Positions 43,747-52,444 of a stretch of 64,000 nt of DNA are shown here, one piece after another. Position numbers and translations under genes: made by a program. The notes below the pieces were generated by a model. The model worked only from the letters and a program-made list of their open reading frames with translations, made no database searches and was not told the DNA's origin. This DNA comes from an uncultured Eubacteriales bacterium. Lineage in GTDB: Bacteria; Bacillota; Clostridia; Lachnospirales; Lachnospiraceae. The stretch spans positions 9,678-73,677 of the forward strand of contig URND01000003.1 in assembly GCA_900549105.1 (NCBI GenBank), read 5' to 3'. Numbering within the stretch: the stretch's first letter is position 1; every line of letters begins with the position of its first letter.

Positions 43747-44592
43747 CTATATTCCCAGATAATATCCCTGAGCCAATATGGACTCTGTACGGGAAAGTAC
43801 CTCCTTAGCCTCCTTATAGTTCTGCTTTGCCAGCGCCGCGATCATATAATTGGTCAGGCACAATGGCGCTGCAAAGGAATTCTTATAGGTTACGCTGGAA
43901 ATAGCGCAGGGCAGAATGACATCTCCATAGCCGCTCACCGCACCGTAATTCATACTGGTAATCAATATGACTTTGGCGCCATGCTCCCGCAGCCATGTAA
44001 TCATAGTTGCCGCCACTTTCGAATATCTCGGGAATAAGTAGGCAATGCACACATCGCCCTCACCAGCCCCGACAATCTCCTCCGGATAAATCATACCTAT
44101 GGACTGAATCAGATTCACATGCTTTTTGATTTCTCCCAGTTGAGACGCCATATAATGGGCCACGGCAAAAGAACTTCGCATTCCGAGAACATAAATATTT
44201 TTCGCACCGGAAATAATCTCAACGGCCTTTTTCAAATCTTCATCCCTCTGAACTTCCAGTGTCTTTCGAATATTTTTTATATCATTCTCAAAAGACGCCC
44301 TTAACAGATGATTATCTGAAATCGGCGGCATATCTGCCAGCCGCCCCGGCAGGGATTCCTTCTGTTTTAATTCCGCCTGAATATCTCTCTGCATTTCAGA
44401 AAACCCTTTATAGCCCAACGCCCTGGAAAAACGGATAATTGTTGTCGTGCTGACATCGATTTTTTCTGCCAGACTTTCCAGCGTGCTAAAAGCAAACTCC
44501 GTCATATGATCCGTTAAATAATTGGACGTCAGCTTTTGGGAATGGGTAAAAGAATCAAAATGCTGATTGAGATTTGTTAAAAAATCCGACAT
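43747..44592 (-). CDS. RpiR-family regulator (HTH-SIS)
   Basis: The 281-residue product has an N-terminal HTH (FSTLESLAEKIDVSTTTIIR then FSRALGYKGFSEMQRD) and a C-terminal SIS sugar-phosphate domain (NIYVLGMRSSFAVAHYMASQ). GAAGGGGACG precedes the start. It probably senses a phosphosugar and controls the SIS enzyme gene upstream. A copy of the 74-base repeat occupies its leader. Confidence 0.9.
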   Translation of the reverse strand: MSDFLTNLNQHFDSFTHSQKLTSNYLTDHMTEFAFSTLESLAEKIDVSTTTIIRFSRALGYKGFSEMQRDIQAELKQKESLPGRLADMPPISDNHLLRASFENDIKNIRKTLEVQRDEDLKKAVEIISGAKNIYVLGMRSSFAVAHYMASQLGEIKKHVNLIQSIGMIYPEEIVGAGEGDVCIAYLFPRYSKVAATMITWLREHGAKVILITSMNYGAVSGYGDVILPCAISSVTYKNSFAAPLCLTNYMIAALAKQNYKEAKEVLSRTESILAQGYYLGI

Positions 44593-44614
44593 TTTTCACG
44601 TCCCCTTCTTTAGT

Positions 44615-44688
44615 ATGCCCTTTCGGGCATCCCGTATATCAAATGCTTCGCATGGGCGCGCTTCGTCAGGCTCCGCGCGATAAAGTAT
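44615..44688 (-). repeat. 74-bp palindromic repeat, copy 2 (rpiR leader)
   Basis: This copy is more diverged but has the same length and the shared core GCATGGGCGCGCTTCGTCA (+ strand). A TGCCC/GGGCA hairpin is perfect here. It ends 23 bases before the RpiR start and reads in the same direction relative to the gene as the other copies. Confidence 0.8.
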
Positions 44689-44697
44689 ATTTTAGAT

Positions 44698-44713
44698 TGT
44701 ATCATTTAATACA
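44698..44713. promoter_or_regulatory. Candidate RpiR operator 1
   Basis: TGTATCATTTAATACA has perfect TGTAT/ATACA arms and lies between the repeat and the SIS gene stop, where the RpiR promoter must be. A related palindrome lies before the SIS gene. Confidence 0.4.
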
Positions 44714-44733
44714 TGGAGTGTCAATTTGGCATT

Positions 44734-45726
44734 TTAATATTTGACCTTCCACATATAACGGCGTGTATTATAATCCTTTTTTATAGTATAAGATAATTGT
44801 CTCATATAGACATTATTCAAAATCGGCGAGAAGAGTATATGATTAAAATATTCACACACCGAATCCGGGATTCGGTTGATTCCCAATTCTTTAGCATCCA
44901 GAATATATACTTTTTCTCCGCCGTACCGTTTCAAAAAGTCAACCGCCCGCTCATCCGCCGGCCGGGTCCGCCCATCAGCCACAAGCAGAAAGACGGAGGT
45001 GTTTTTATCAAGCACTTCAAAGGGGCCATGGAAAAACTCACAGCAATTGACCGTCGGCGAATCAATCTGGAGCATCTCTTCAATGTTGCAAATCGAAAAT
45101 ATATAGGCAGAACCCCAGGCCGGGCCGCTGCCCATAACATAAATCGTCTTTTCATCTTTATTCTGCTCCGCCCATTTTTTTGCCAGCGGCGTCGCATATT
45201 CGACTGCCTTCCGATAAATATCATCCGCAATATCAAAGGCCGCCATGGCATCGGCATAGCCCTCATAGCCTTCCGTCAACTCAGTCAGTGTCATTGCAAT
45301 GGAAAGGCCGATGCTAGAATTGACCCTCTCTGTCCGGCTTTCATCCAGGGCAATGCTCTCATATTTAATATTATAATCGCATATCCGGGTTAATTCGGAT
45401 TCCAGCACGTATAAACCAATGGTCGCCGCACCCTTCTCCTTGGCAATTCCGGCAGCCTCACAGGTTTCCGGCGTTCCCCGCATGGAGCAAATCACAGCCA
45501 GCGTATTTTCTCCCACAAATTTTGGCGTCGCAAAGACAAATTCATTGCTTGTAAAGGATTGGGAACGCAGCGTCCGGCTTTCCCTGTCCATAAAATACTG
45601 GGCCGGATAAAAACCGCCGTTCGAGCCTCCGGCCGCAATCCACACTACATTCTGGATACCGCCAACGGATTCTTTTTCCTCTAAAATCTTTTGAACCACG
45701 TTTTTTACTTCTTCCTGAATTTTCAT
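44734..45726 (-). CDS. SIS-domain sugar enzyme (FrlB-like deglycase or isomerase)
   Basis: The 330-residue product has two SIS domains: VWIAAGGSNGGFYPAQYFMD, TLAVICSMRGTPETCEAAGI and YVMGSGPAWGSAYIFSICNI, with HGPFEVLDK. This resembles FrlB fructosamine-6-phosphate deglycase and the GlmS isomerase domain, without the glutaminase part. An RpiR regulator follows. The sugar is not determined; no PTS or kinase gene is adjacent. Confidence 0.85.
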   Translation of the reverse strand: MKIQEEVKNVVQKILEEKESVGGIQNVVWIAAGGSNGGFYPAQYFMDRESRTLRSQSFTSNEFVFATPKFVGENTLAVICSMRGTPETCEAAGIAKEKGAATIGLYVLESELTRICDYNIKYESIALDESRTERVNSSIGLSIAMTLTELTEGYEGYADAMAAFDIADDIYRKAVEYATPLAKKWAEQNKDEKTIYVMGSGPAWGSAYIFSICNIEEMLQIDSPTVNCCEFFHGPFEVLDKNTSVFLLVADGRTRPADERAVDFLKRYGGEKVYILDAKELGINRIPDSVCEYFNHILFSPILNNVYMRQLSYTIKKDYNTRRYMWKVKY

Positions 45727-45741
45727 TGGTATTCCCCTTTC

Positions 45742-45751
45742 GTATTAATAC
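45742..45751. promoter_or_regulatory. Candidate RpiR operator 2
   Basis: GTATTAATAC is a perfect palindrome just upstream of the SIS gene's ribosome binding site and shares GTATTA/TAATAC character with the site at 44698. Confidence 0.35.
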
Positions 45752-45814
45752 ATCTTATAACATTATATATTGTATTCTCATGGTAACACAATGAAAAACA
45801 GGTGTAAATATTTT

Positions 45815-46591
45815 TTAATTCTCTTTTGCATTTTTGTGATAAATATACCACAGTCCCTTTAAAAGCAAATCCGGGTCATAGATGATTTTCTTTCGGCAAA
45901 ACGGCACAATAACTCCGGCAATACCGCCTGTTGCCAGCACCGTTATCTCACCGCCAAGCTCATCCTCCAGCCGTTCGATAAGGCCGTCCACCATCGCCGC
46001 ATTACCGTAAATCAAACCGCTCTGCATACTTTCAATGGTATTTTTCCCTATCATATGCTTTGGCTTCTCAAAACGGATGTAAGGCAGTTGGGAGGTCCTC
46101 TCTGTCAGCGCATCCTGGGAAATCTTTACGCCGGGCATGATCAGGGTGCCGAGATAGGAACGCCGCTCGTCCACCACGGAACAGGTTGTCGCCGTTCCCA
46201 TATCAAATATGGCTATTATCCCAGAATACTCCTCCACAGCGGCCACCGCGTCCACCACCAAATCCGAACCCAGGCTGGCCGGGTGGTCCGTTGCAATGCG
46301 TATGCCGGTACGAATCCCCCGGCCGACAACTAAAGGCGTCAGCCCCGTCATCAGCCGCATGCCCTCCCGAACCACATCGGTAAGCCCCGGGACAACCGAG
46401 GAAATGATAATTCCCTGGACGCCCTCCAGCGTCACATGATAAATATCCAGAAGGGTTTTTAATTCAATCATAAACTCTTCTTTTGTTTTTTGCCGGTCAC
46501 TTCGTATCCTTCCGGAAAAACAAACCTTTCTCTGTTCATCCATCAGGCCAATAACGATATTGGAATTTCCGATATCCACTGCCGCAATCAT
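45815..46591 (-). CDS. coaX: Type III pantothenate kinase
   Basis: The 258-residue product has the ASKHA phosphate motifs AAVDIGNSNIVIG and AIFDMGTATTCSVVD and VLATGGIAGVIVPF. CoaX phosphorylates pantothenate, needs a monovalent cation and is not inhibited by CoA. Last gene of the pantothenate/CoA operon. Confidence 0.95.
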   Translation of the reverse strand: MIAAVDIGNSNIVIGLMDEQRKVCFSGRIRSDRQKTKEEFMIELKTLLDIYHVTLEGVQGIIISSVVPGLTDVVREGMRLMTGLTPLVVGRGIRTGIRIATDHPASLGSDLVVDAVAAVEEYSGIIAIFDMGTATTCSVVDERRSYLGTLIMPGVKISQDALTERTSQLPYIRFEKPKHMIGKNTIESMQSGLIYGNAAMVDGLIERLEDELGGEITVLATGGIAGVIVPFCRKKIIYDPDLLLKGLWYIYHKNAKEN

Positions 46592-46610
46592 GTGCCATTC
46601 CCTCCTTTAT

Positions 46611-47816
46611 TCAGCCATTTTTCCCGTCCCACAAATTTTTCAGCCCATCGAGAAGTTTATCTGCCGCCGCCTCTTTCGAAAGCATTGGCAAGTCATCTAC
46701 GCCATTTTTACAAATAAGGCTGAGATGATTTGTATCTGTTCCAAATCCGGCCCCATCCTCTTTCAGACAGTTCGCCGCAATCATATCCGCATTTTTCCGC
46801 ATCAGCTTTGCCATGGAATTTTCCAGCACATCCCGGGTTTCCATGGAAAAACCGCAGAGCACCTGATTTTCTTTTTTATGCTGTCCAAGCCATGCGAGAA
46901 TATCCTGAGTCCTGCCGAGGGACAGCGTCATATTCTCATCTTTTTTCTTAATTTTATCTTCTGCCGTCTGCATCGGCGTATAATCCGCCACCGCAGCCGC
47001 TTTGATGATAATATCCTGGCTTTCCCACCGCTCCTTTACCGCTTCAAACATATCCGCTGCCCGGATAACCGGGACAACCTCGACAAATGGCGGCGGCGTA
47101 AGTTCCACCGGCCCGCTGACTAACGTTACCTCAGCGCCGCGAAGCATCGCCTGACGGGCAATAGCATACCCCATCTTTCCCGTTGAATGATTAGTGAGGA
47201 AACGCACCGGGTCCAGGGGTTCCCGGGTCGGCCCTGCGGTGACAAGAATCTTTTTGCCCGCCAAATCCTTTTCATGGCCAATCTCCCGGACAATGTAGTC
47301 ATACAGCACATCCTCCGAAGGCATTTTTCCATCCCCCGTCGTTCCGCAGGCCAGATAGCCGTTTTCCGGCGGAATAATAATTTTTCCATAACCGGCCAGG
47401 CGGCCCAGGTTGTCCTGGACCACCGGATTATGAAACATATTGACATTCATCGCCGGCGAAACAATCACCGGGCAGGTCATTGCCAACGCTGTCGTGCTGA
47501 GCATATCATCCCCAATGCCATAGGCCATCTTGGCAATGATATTGGCCGACGCCGGAGCTACAAGCATCACATCCGCCCGGCTGGCCAGAGATACATGGGC
47601 AATATGAAACTGAAAATTCCTGTCAAAGGTATCCACCATACATTTGTTGCCTGTTAAAGACTCAAAGGTTGTCGGATGGATAAAATTCGTCGCATTTTTG
47701 CTCATAATGACATGGACATCCGCATGCTGTTTAACGAGGCGGCTGGCCAGCCCCCCAATCTTATAGGCCGCAATGCTTCCTGTCACGCCGAGTACAACCG
47801 TCTTTCCTTTCAGCAT
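46611..47816 (-). CDS. coaBC: Bifunctional phosphopantothenoylcysteine synthetase/decarboxylase
   Basis: The 401-residue product joins the flavin-dependent CoaC part (GVTGSIAAYKIGGLASRLVK, IAHVSLASRAD with the catalytic His, and LACGTTGDGKMP with the conserved Cys) to the CTP-dependent CoaB part (VTAGPTREPLDPVRFLTNHS, IKAAAVADYTP, KIKKKDENM). It starts directly after the panD stop. Confidence 0.96.
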   Translation of the reverse strand: MLKGKTVVLGVTGSIAAYKIGGLASRLVKQHADVHVIMSKNATNFIHPTTFESLTGNKCMVDTFDRNFQFHIAHVSLASRADVMLVAPASANIIAKMAYGIGDDMLSTTALAMTCPVIVSPAMNVNMFHNPVVQDNLGRLAGYGKIIIPPENGYLACGTTGDGKMPSEDVLYDYIVREIGHEKDLAGKKILVTAGPTREPLDPVRFLTNHSTGKMGYAIARQAMLRGAEVTLVSGPVELTPPPFVEVVPVIRAADMFEAVKERWESQDIIIKAAAVADYTPMQTAEDKIKKKDENMTLSLGRTQDILAWLGQHKKENQVLCGFSMETRDVLENSMAKLMRKNADMIAANCLKEDGAGFGTDTNHLSLICKNGVDDLPMLSKEAAADKLLDGLKNLWDGKNG

Positions 47817-48218
47817 TTATTCCACCTCGTCCATTTCAGACAAAAGTCCGTGCTTTTCATAATGTGTGATTCGTTTTACTTTGTTTTCATCGTCAACAAA
47901 AACAACCTTCGGCGCATATCCGGTCATCTCTTCCGGCATCATTCCCGCGTAGCACATGATAATAATCTTATCGCCGACCTGCACCATTCTTGCCGCCGCA
48001 CCGTTCAGACATATCATACCGCTGCCGCGCTCCCCGGCGATAACATAGGTTTCGAACCGCTGCCCGTTATTAATATCTACAATCTGCACCTGCTCATACT
48101 CACAAATGCCCGAAGCTTCCATCAGCGCCTCATCAATCGTAATGCTTCCCACATAATCCAGTTCTGCCTGAAGGACCGTTGCCCGGTGAATTTTTCCTTT
48201 TAACATCGTCATTATCAT
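47817..48218 (-). CDS. panD: Aspartate 1-decarboxylase
   Basis: Start at ATG 48218, eight bases after AGGAG and overlapping the panC stop; 133 residues. The self-cleavage site G24-S25 in ELDYVGSITID yields the pyruvoyl cofactor. NGAAARMVQVGDKIIIMCYA is typical. It makes beta-alanine for PanC. Confidence 0.95.
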   Translation of the reverse strand: MIMTMLKGKIHRATVLQAELDYVGSITIDEALMEASGICEYEQVQIVDINNGQRFETYVIAGERGSGMICLNGAAARMVQVGDKIIIMCYAGMMPEEMTGYAPKVVFVDDENKVKRITHYEKHGLLSEMDEVE

Positions 48219-49066
48219 ATTGTCTGCTCCTGTATAAAGTTATCAATCAATCGCGTCTTTCCGATAAATACGGCAATGGCTGCCAGCACCGGGCAATCCA
48301 CCCTGTGATGGATTTCTATGGTATCCCATTTTACCATTTCCACGTAATCAATGCGGGCCAGCGGCTCTTCGGAAATTATCCGCCGCATCTCGGCAAGTAC
48401 CTTTTCACCGTCTTTTTCTCCGGCCTGAACCATGGCCTGTCCCGCCTTAACAGCCCGGCTCAAAACAAGGGCGGCCTGCCGTTCTTCCGCCGACAGATAG
48501 GTATTTCTGGAACTCTTCGCCAGCCCGTCCGCCTCCCGGATAATCGGACAGCCGATAATCTCCAGATTCATATTCAAATCCCTGACCATACGGCGAATCA
48601 CCGCCAGCTGCTGCGCATCCTTCTGTCCGAAGTATGCCCTGTCCGGCATGGCAATATTAAAGAGTTTGTTGACAACTGTACATACACCGCGGAAATGGAT
48701 TGGCCGGCTTTTTCCGCAAAGCTCCGCGGTCACACCGCTCATATCAACAAAGGTCGTAAAATCTTCCCCATACATCTCGGAAGGCTCCGGCGCAAAGATT
48801 AACGCCGCTCCGGCTTTCTCGCAGAGAAGGCTGTCCGCCTTCAAATCTCTCGGATAACTCTCTAAATCCTCTGTCGGTCCAAACTGAATCGGATTGACAA
48901 AAATGCTGACGACAACTCTGTCATTTTCCTCCACGGCACGGTCAATCAGACTTTTATGTCCTTCATGAAGATAACCCATGGTTGGGACCAGCCCAACGCT
49001 CAACCCCTCCTTCTTCCATGCCTTAACCTGCGCCTTCACGCCGGCGACTGTCTTTTCTATCTGCAT
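48215..49066 (-). CDS. panC: Pantothenate synthetase
   Basis: Start at ATG 49066 (MQIEKTVAGV), eight bases after AGGAGG; a GTG one codon earlier is less likely. The 283-residue product has the nucleotidyl-transferase motif GLVPTMGYLHEGH (H34, H37) and FVNPIQFGPTEDLESYPRD. It joins pantoate and beta-alanine with ATP. Confidence 0.95.
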   Translation of the reverse strand: MQIEKTVAGVKAQVKAWKKEGLSVGLVPTMGYLHEGHKSLIDRAVEENDRVVVSIFVNPIQFGPTEDLESYPRDLKADSLLCEKAGAALIFAPEPSEMYGEDFTTFVDMSGVTAELCGKSRPIHFRGVCTVVNKLFNIAMPDRAYFGQKDAQQLAVIRRMVRDLNMNLEIIGCPIIREADGLAKSSRNTYLSAEERQAALVLSRAVKAGQAMVQAGEKDGEKVLAEMRRIISEEPLARIDYVEMVKWDTIEIHHRVDCPVLAAIAVFIGKTRLIDNFIQEQTI

Positions 49067-49078
49067 CACAATTGCCTC

Positions 49079-49906
49079 CTAGTATAATTTCTCAATGACT
49101 TCATTTGAAATGCCGTATCCATGCTCCGGAGCCGGGAAAGCGCCCCCGCATACTTCATCGATATAGCCTTTAAATGCGGCCTTCATAGCTTCGCCGATAT
49201 TCGCATAACGTTTTACAAACTTCGGCGTAAAATCAGAGAACATACCAAGCATATCCTGATATACAAGAATCTGTCCGTCGCAATCAGCGCCCGCGCCGAT
49301 TCCTATCGTCGGCACATCCACTGCCTCAGTCACTTTTTTTGCCAGAGCAGACGGCACACATTCCAAAACAATGGCAAAGACACCGGCCTCTGCAATCGCT
49401 TTTGCATCGTCTAAAAGCTTCTGGGCTGCCGCTTCGTCCTTCCCCTGCACCTTGTAGCCGCCAAAAGCATTAATGGACTGAGGTGTCAGTCCCAAATGGC
49501 CCATAACCGGGATTCCGGCCTGAACAATCGCCTGAATCTGAGGAACCACCTCGATGCCGCCTTCCAATTTGACCGCATTGGCCCGGCCTTCCTTCATCAG
49601 GCGGCCTGCATTTTTCAGCGCATCATACACCGAGCCCTGGTAGGACATAAACGGCATATCCACAACAACAAGGGCATTCTTTGCGCCTCTGGACACGGCG
49701 GCCCCGTGATGAATCATATCTTCCATCGTTACAGATATGGTATCCTCATAACCGAGAATGACATTTCCAAGGGAATCCCCGACAAGAATTCCGTTAATTC
49801 CGGCAGCATCCAAAAGACTTGCTGTCGAATAATCATAGGCTGTCAGCATGGACAGCTTCTTTCCATCTTCCTTTGCCTTTTTAAAGGTTGCAACTGTGTT
49901 TTTCAT
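49079..49906 (-). CDS. panB: Ketopantoate hydroxymethyltransferase
   Basis: The 275-residue product has LTAYDYSTASLLDAAGINGI, GDSLGNVILGYEDTISVTME and VMGHLGLTPQSINAFGGYKV, with the catalytic Glu region LECVPSALAKKVT. It makes ketopantoate from ketoisovalerate and methylene-THF. The start overlaps the DUF2520 gene stop (ATGA). Confidence 0.96.
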   Translation of the reverse strand: MKNTVATFKKAKEDGKKLSMLTAYDYSTASLLDAAGINGILVGDSLGNVILGYEDTISVTMEDMIHHGAAVSRGAKNALVVVDMPFMSYQGSVYDALKNAGRLMKEGRANAVKLEGGIEVVPQIQAIVQAGIPVMGHLGLTPQSINAFGGYKVQGKDEAAAQKLLDDAKAIAEAGVFAIVLECVPSALAKKVTEAVDVPTIGIGAGADCDGQILVYQDMLGMFSDFTPKFVKRYANIGEAMKAAFKGYIDEVCGGAFPAPEHGYGISNEVIEKLY

Positions 49907-50904
49907 TTTACTTCTCCATTCCTTTCAAATATTTGGGATAAACTGTGATAATCCCTCTCCGGATGTTTCCGTTTTGCAATATTCACCAATATTTCAGACA
50001 ATCGCATATAAATTTCTCTCTCTTCCGGCGGCAGCACATTTAAGTGTTTCTGAATCGTCTTTTCATCCGCCCGCTCAACCGGCCCCGTCAAAGCGGCGGT
50101 CGTTCCCACACTGGCTACTGATTGACAATTATGAAGGAATAAGGGTTTAAGCGCCGCCTCCCCGCTTTCTCTGTCAAAACCGCAGTCCATCAATAAATCG
50201 ACCCCTGCTTCAAACAGGCCCGTAACCAGATTGCTGGCAAAAACAGCAGCGCCATGATACAGCACCTTCTGCTCTGCCTGAATCACCCGCACCGGATTTC
50301 CGAGTTTTTCAAAAAAATCCTTCCAGAAATCCAGATATGCCTCCGGTCCTTCAATTGTAAAATATGCTTGAGAAATTTCCCGATACGATTGCGATTTACT
50401 GTGAATCGCAAACAAAGGATGGATAGAATAACCAAATGCTCCCATTTGGTCAATCTCAGAAAATACGGCGCTTGTCATCACACCGCTACAGTGACAAATA
50501 AACTTGCCTGCCAAAGAATATCGTTTTATACCCATTCGGGCACCCCGTATGTCAGATGCTGCGCATGGGCGCGCTTCGTCAAGCTTCGCGCGATAAGGTA
50601 TACCCATTCGGGCACCCCATATGTCAGATGCTGCGCATGGGCGCGCTTCGTCAAGCTTCGCGCGATAAAGTATAGAATTCCATACACCTTCGATGGCCCC
50701 GTCCGGAACCGTCAAAAAGAGAGCATCACTAGACTCTATCAATTCTTCAAGTGTCTCGTAATACTTTGTATGTGTAAAAAGAGATGCCTGTCTGGCCGAC
50801 TCTTCACTTCTGCTATAGTATCCGGATACACACACGTTGCGTTCCGACATGTATTTTCCCAGAGTAAAGCCAACTTTCCCTGCACCAACAAATCCTATTC
50901 TCAT
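49903..50904 (-). CDS. Rossmann-like/DUF2520 oxidoreductase with an in-frame repeat insertion
   Basis: Start at ATG 50904 (GGAAGGTGATAGGG upstream); 333 residues. The N-terminal MRIGFVGAGKVGFTLGKYMS is an NAD(P)-binding Rossmann fold and the C-terminal half is DUF2520 (YSIHPLFAIHSKSQSYREIS, FFEKLGNPVRVIQAEQKVLY). Residues about 78-125 are two copies of a 24-residue peptide (PYRAKLDEARPCAASDIRGA plus RMGI) encoded by tandem 74-base repeats placed between VWNSI and KRYSLAGK. Removing them leaves the usual length of about 285. As the first gene before panB and with no panE seen, it may reduce ketopantoate; that is inference. Confidence 0.85.
   Translation of the reverse strand: MRIGFVGAGKVGFTLGKYMSERNVCVSGYYSRSEESARQASLFTHTKYYETLEELIESSDALFLTVPDGAIEGVWNSILYRAKLDEARPCAASDIWGARMGIPYRAKLDEARPCAASDIRGARMGIKRYSLAGKFICHCSGVMTSAVFSEIDQMGAFGYSIHPLFAIHSKSQSYREISQAYFTIEGPEAYLDFWKDFFEKLGNPVRVIQAEQKVLYHGAAVFASNLVTGLFEAGVDLLMDCGFDRESGEAALKPLFLHNCQSVASVGTTAALTGPVERADEKTIQKHLNVLPPEEREIYMRLSEILVNIAKRKHPERDYHSLSQIFERNGEVK
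50528..50673 (-). repeat. Tandem pair of the 74-bp palindromic repeat, copies 3 and 4, inside a gene
   Basis: Two near-identical units, 50528-50601 and 50600-50673, share two bases and have a period of 72 bases (24 codons), so the host frame is kept. They differ by very few bases, which points to recent duplication. Read on the minus strand they begin ATACYTTATCGCGCGAAGC, the same orientation relative to transcription as copies 1 and 2. Confidence 0.92.
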
Positions 50905-50987
50905 CCCTATCACCTTCCTTCCAAGGTGATGCTCCCACGGAATCCCATTCACTCACGATATAAGTTCCATTACGGATTCAAAGATTT

Positions 50988-51070
50988 AAATCCAGGATTT
51001 GCAAACAAGTTTAGTCTGAATGCGCTCCAACTGGATGCGCGTCACGGTATAGTTTCCTGAGGAATACTAT
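50988..51070. promoter_or_regulatory. Inverted repeats between ccdA-tlpA and the pantothenate operon
   Basis: AAATCCAGGATTT at 50988-51000 is a 13-base perfect palindrome, and ATAGTTTCC/GGAATACTAT at 51049-51070 is an imperfect one. The first could be an operator of the pantothenate operon, the second a weak terminator of the upstream gene. No clear promoter is visible in this 180-base gap. Confidence 0.3.
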
Positions 51071-51085
51071 CCAGTAGCTATAATA

Positions 51086-52435
51086 TCAATTATTTTCCAC
51101 ACTGTCAATGGTCTGCTGAATGATGCTCCGAATGATATCTTCGCTGAGGCTTCCCGGCGCATATCCATAAACATTTCCGTTTTTATCAATCATAAAGGTG
51201 GTTGGAAATGCCTGTATGCCATAAGTCGCAAAAATGCTCCCATCCAAATCCATGGCAACCGGATAGGTATAGCCATTTTCAGATAAAAAGCTCTCAATCT
51301 CATTCTGCACCACATCGCTGTTATTCGGATACTCCTCCGTCTTCGGATTCGCCACACCAAGAATAATCACATCGCCGCTGTTGCTGCCATAATCTTCATA
51401 AACTTGCTGAATATAAGGCATTTCCATGCGGCACGGCCCGCACCAGGTGGCCCAGAAATTCAGAAAAACCGTCTTTCCTTTATACTCAGACAGGGTATGG
51501 CTGTTTCCAAACTGGTCAATCAGGGTGAAATCCGGGGCGGCAACCGTCTGCTTTCCGCTCTCTTCGGTTTCGCCGGAAGTTTCCGCAGCCGTCGCCGCTT
51601 CTGTTTCAGGGATTTCCCCTTTATTCTCCGTCTCAGGCCGATTCTCCGCCTCAGAAGCAGTCTGGCCCGTTTCCCCGAGGGCCGCTTCCTTCCGGCTGTC
51701 TGCTCCCAGGCCGGAAAGATATCCGGTGACTCCGTTCATCCAGCCTGTCATCGTCATCACACCCATGAGAATCAATAAAATGCCACCAATCTTCACCGTA
51801 TATTGAATGACCTGCCGTCTCCGGTTAAAGAAATCCAGGGCAGCTCCGGCAAAAATTCCCACAGCAAGAAAAGGCAGTACAAAGCCTGCCATATAAACGC
51901 CAATCAAAGCAAAGCCGGAAGCGGCTGTTGCCGCGGAAGACGCCATAAGCAATACGCCGGCGAGGACTGGGCCGACGCATGGCGTCCATGCAAAGCTGAA
52001 GGTAAAGCCGAGAAGCAGCGCCATAAAAGGCCCGAAAGTCTTCCCTTCCATGGAAAACGGCAGACGGCGGGTCTGCTCCATGGATTGGGATTTTCCAAAA
52101 ACGCCCAACTGATAAAGACCGAATCCAATCATGATAAGCCCGCCAATCCGGGTAAACCATACCTTATTGCCGCTGAAAAAACGCCCAACCGCCGTAAATC
52201 CAAGTCCCATCAAAATAAAGGCAAAACCGATGCCCAGAATAAAGAAAAGGGTATGAATCAAGACTTTTTTTCTCGGATAGGAAATTCTCCCGTTTTCATC
52301 CGTCCGATACATGCCGCCGGCCAGATAACTGATGTACAATGGCACCAGCGGCAGAATACACGGAGAAAAAAAGCTGAGTAAGCCCTGTATAAACACTGTA
52401 ATAAAAGGTATCCCTGTTTCAACGTTAAAATTCAT
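51086..52435 (-). CDS. CcdA-TlpA fusion: membrane thiol transporter plus thioredoxin
   Basis: The 449-residue product has six N-terminal membrane helices of the CcdA/DsbD type (LLSFFSPCILPLVPLYISYL; FAWTPCVGPVLAGVLL) with the paired cysteines, an acidic Glu/Thr-rich linker (about 245-300), and a C-terminal thioredoxin fold with WCGPC in FLNFWATWCGPCRMEMPYIQ. It moves electrons from cytoplasm to the cell surface and uses them directly. Fusions of this type occur in Gram-positive anaerobes. Confidence 0.92.
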   Translation of the reverse strand: MNFNVETGIPFITVFIQGLLSFFSPCILPLVPLYISYLAGGMYRTDENGRISYPRKKVLIHTLFFILGIGFAFILMGLGFTAVGRFFSGNKVWFTRIGGLIMIGFGLYQLGVFGKSQSMEQTRRLPFSMEGKTFGPFMALLLGFTFSFAWTPCVGPVLAGVLLMASSAATAASGFALIGVYMAGFVLPFLAVGIFAGAALDFFNRRRQVIQYTVKIGGILLILMGVMTMTGWMNGVTGYLSGLGADSRKEAALGETGQTASEAENRPETENKGEIPETEAATAAETSGETEESGKQTVAAPDFTLIDQFGNSHTLSEYKGKTVFLNFWATWCGPCRMEMPYIQQVYEDYGSNSGDVIILGVANPKTEEYPNNSDVVQNEIESFLSENGYTYPVAMDLDGSIFATYGIQAFPTTFMIDKNGNVYGYAPGSLSEDIIRSIIQQTIDSVENN

Positions 52436-52444
52436 ATAATTCCC

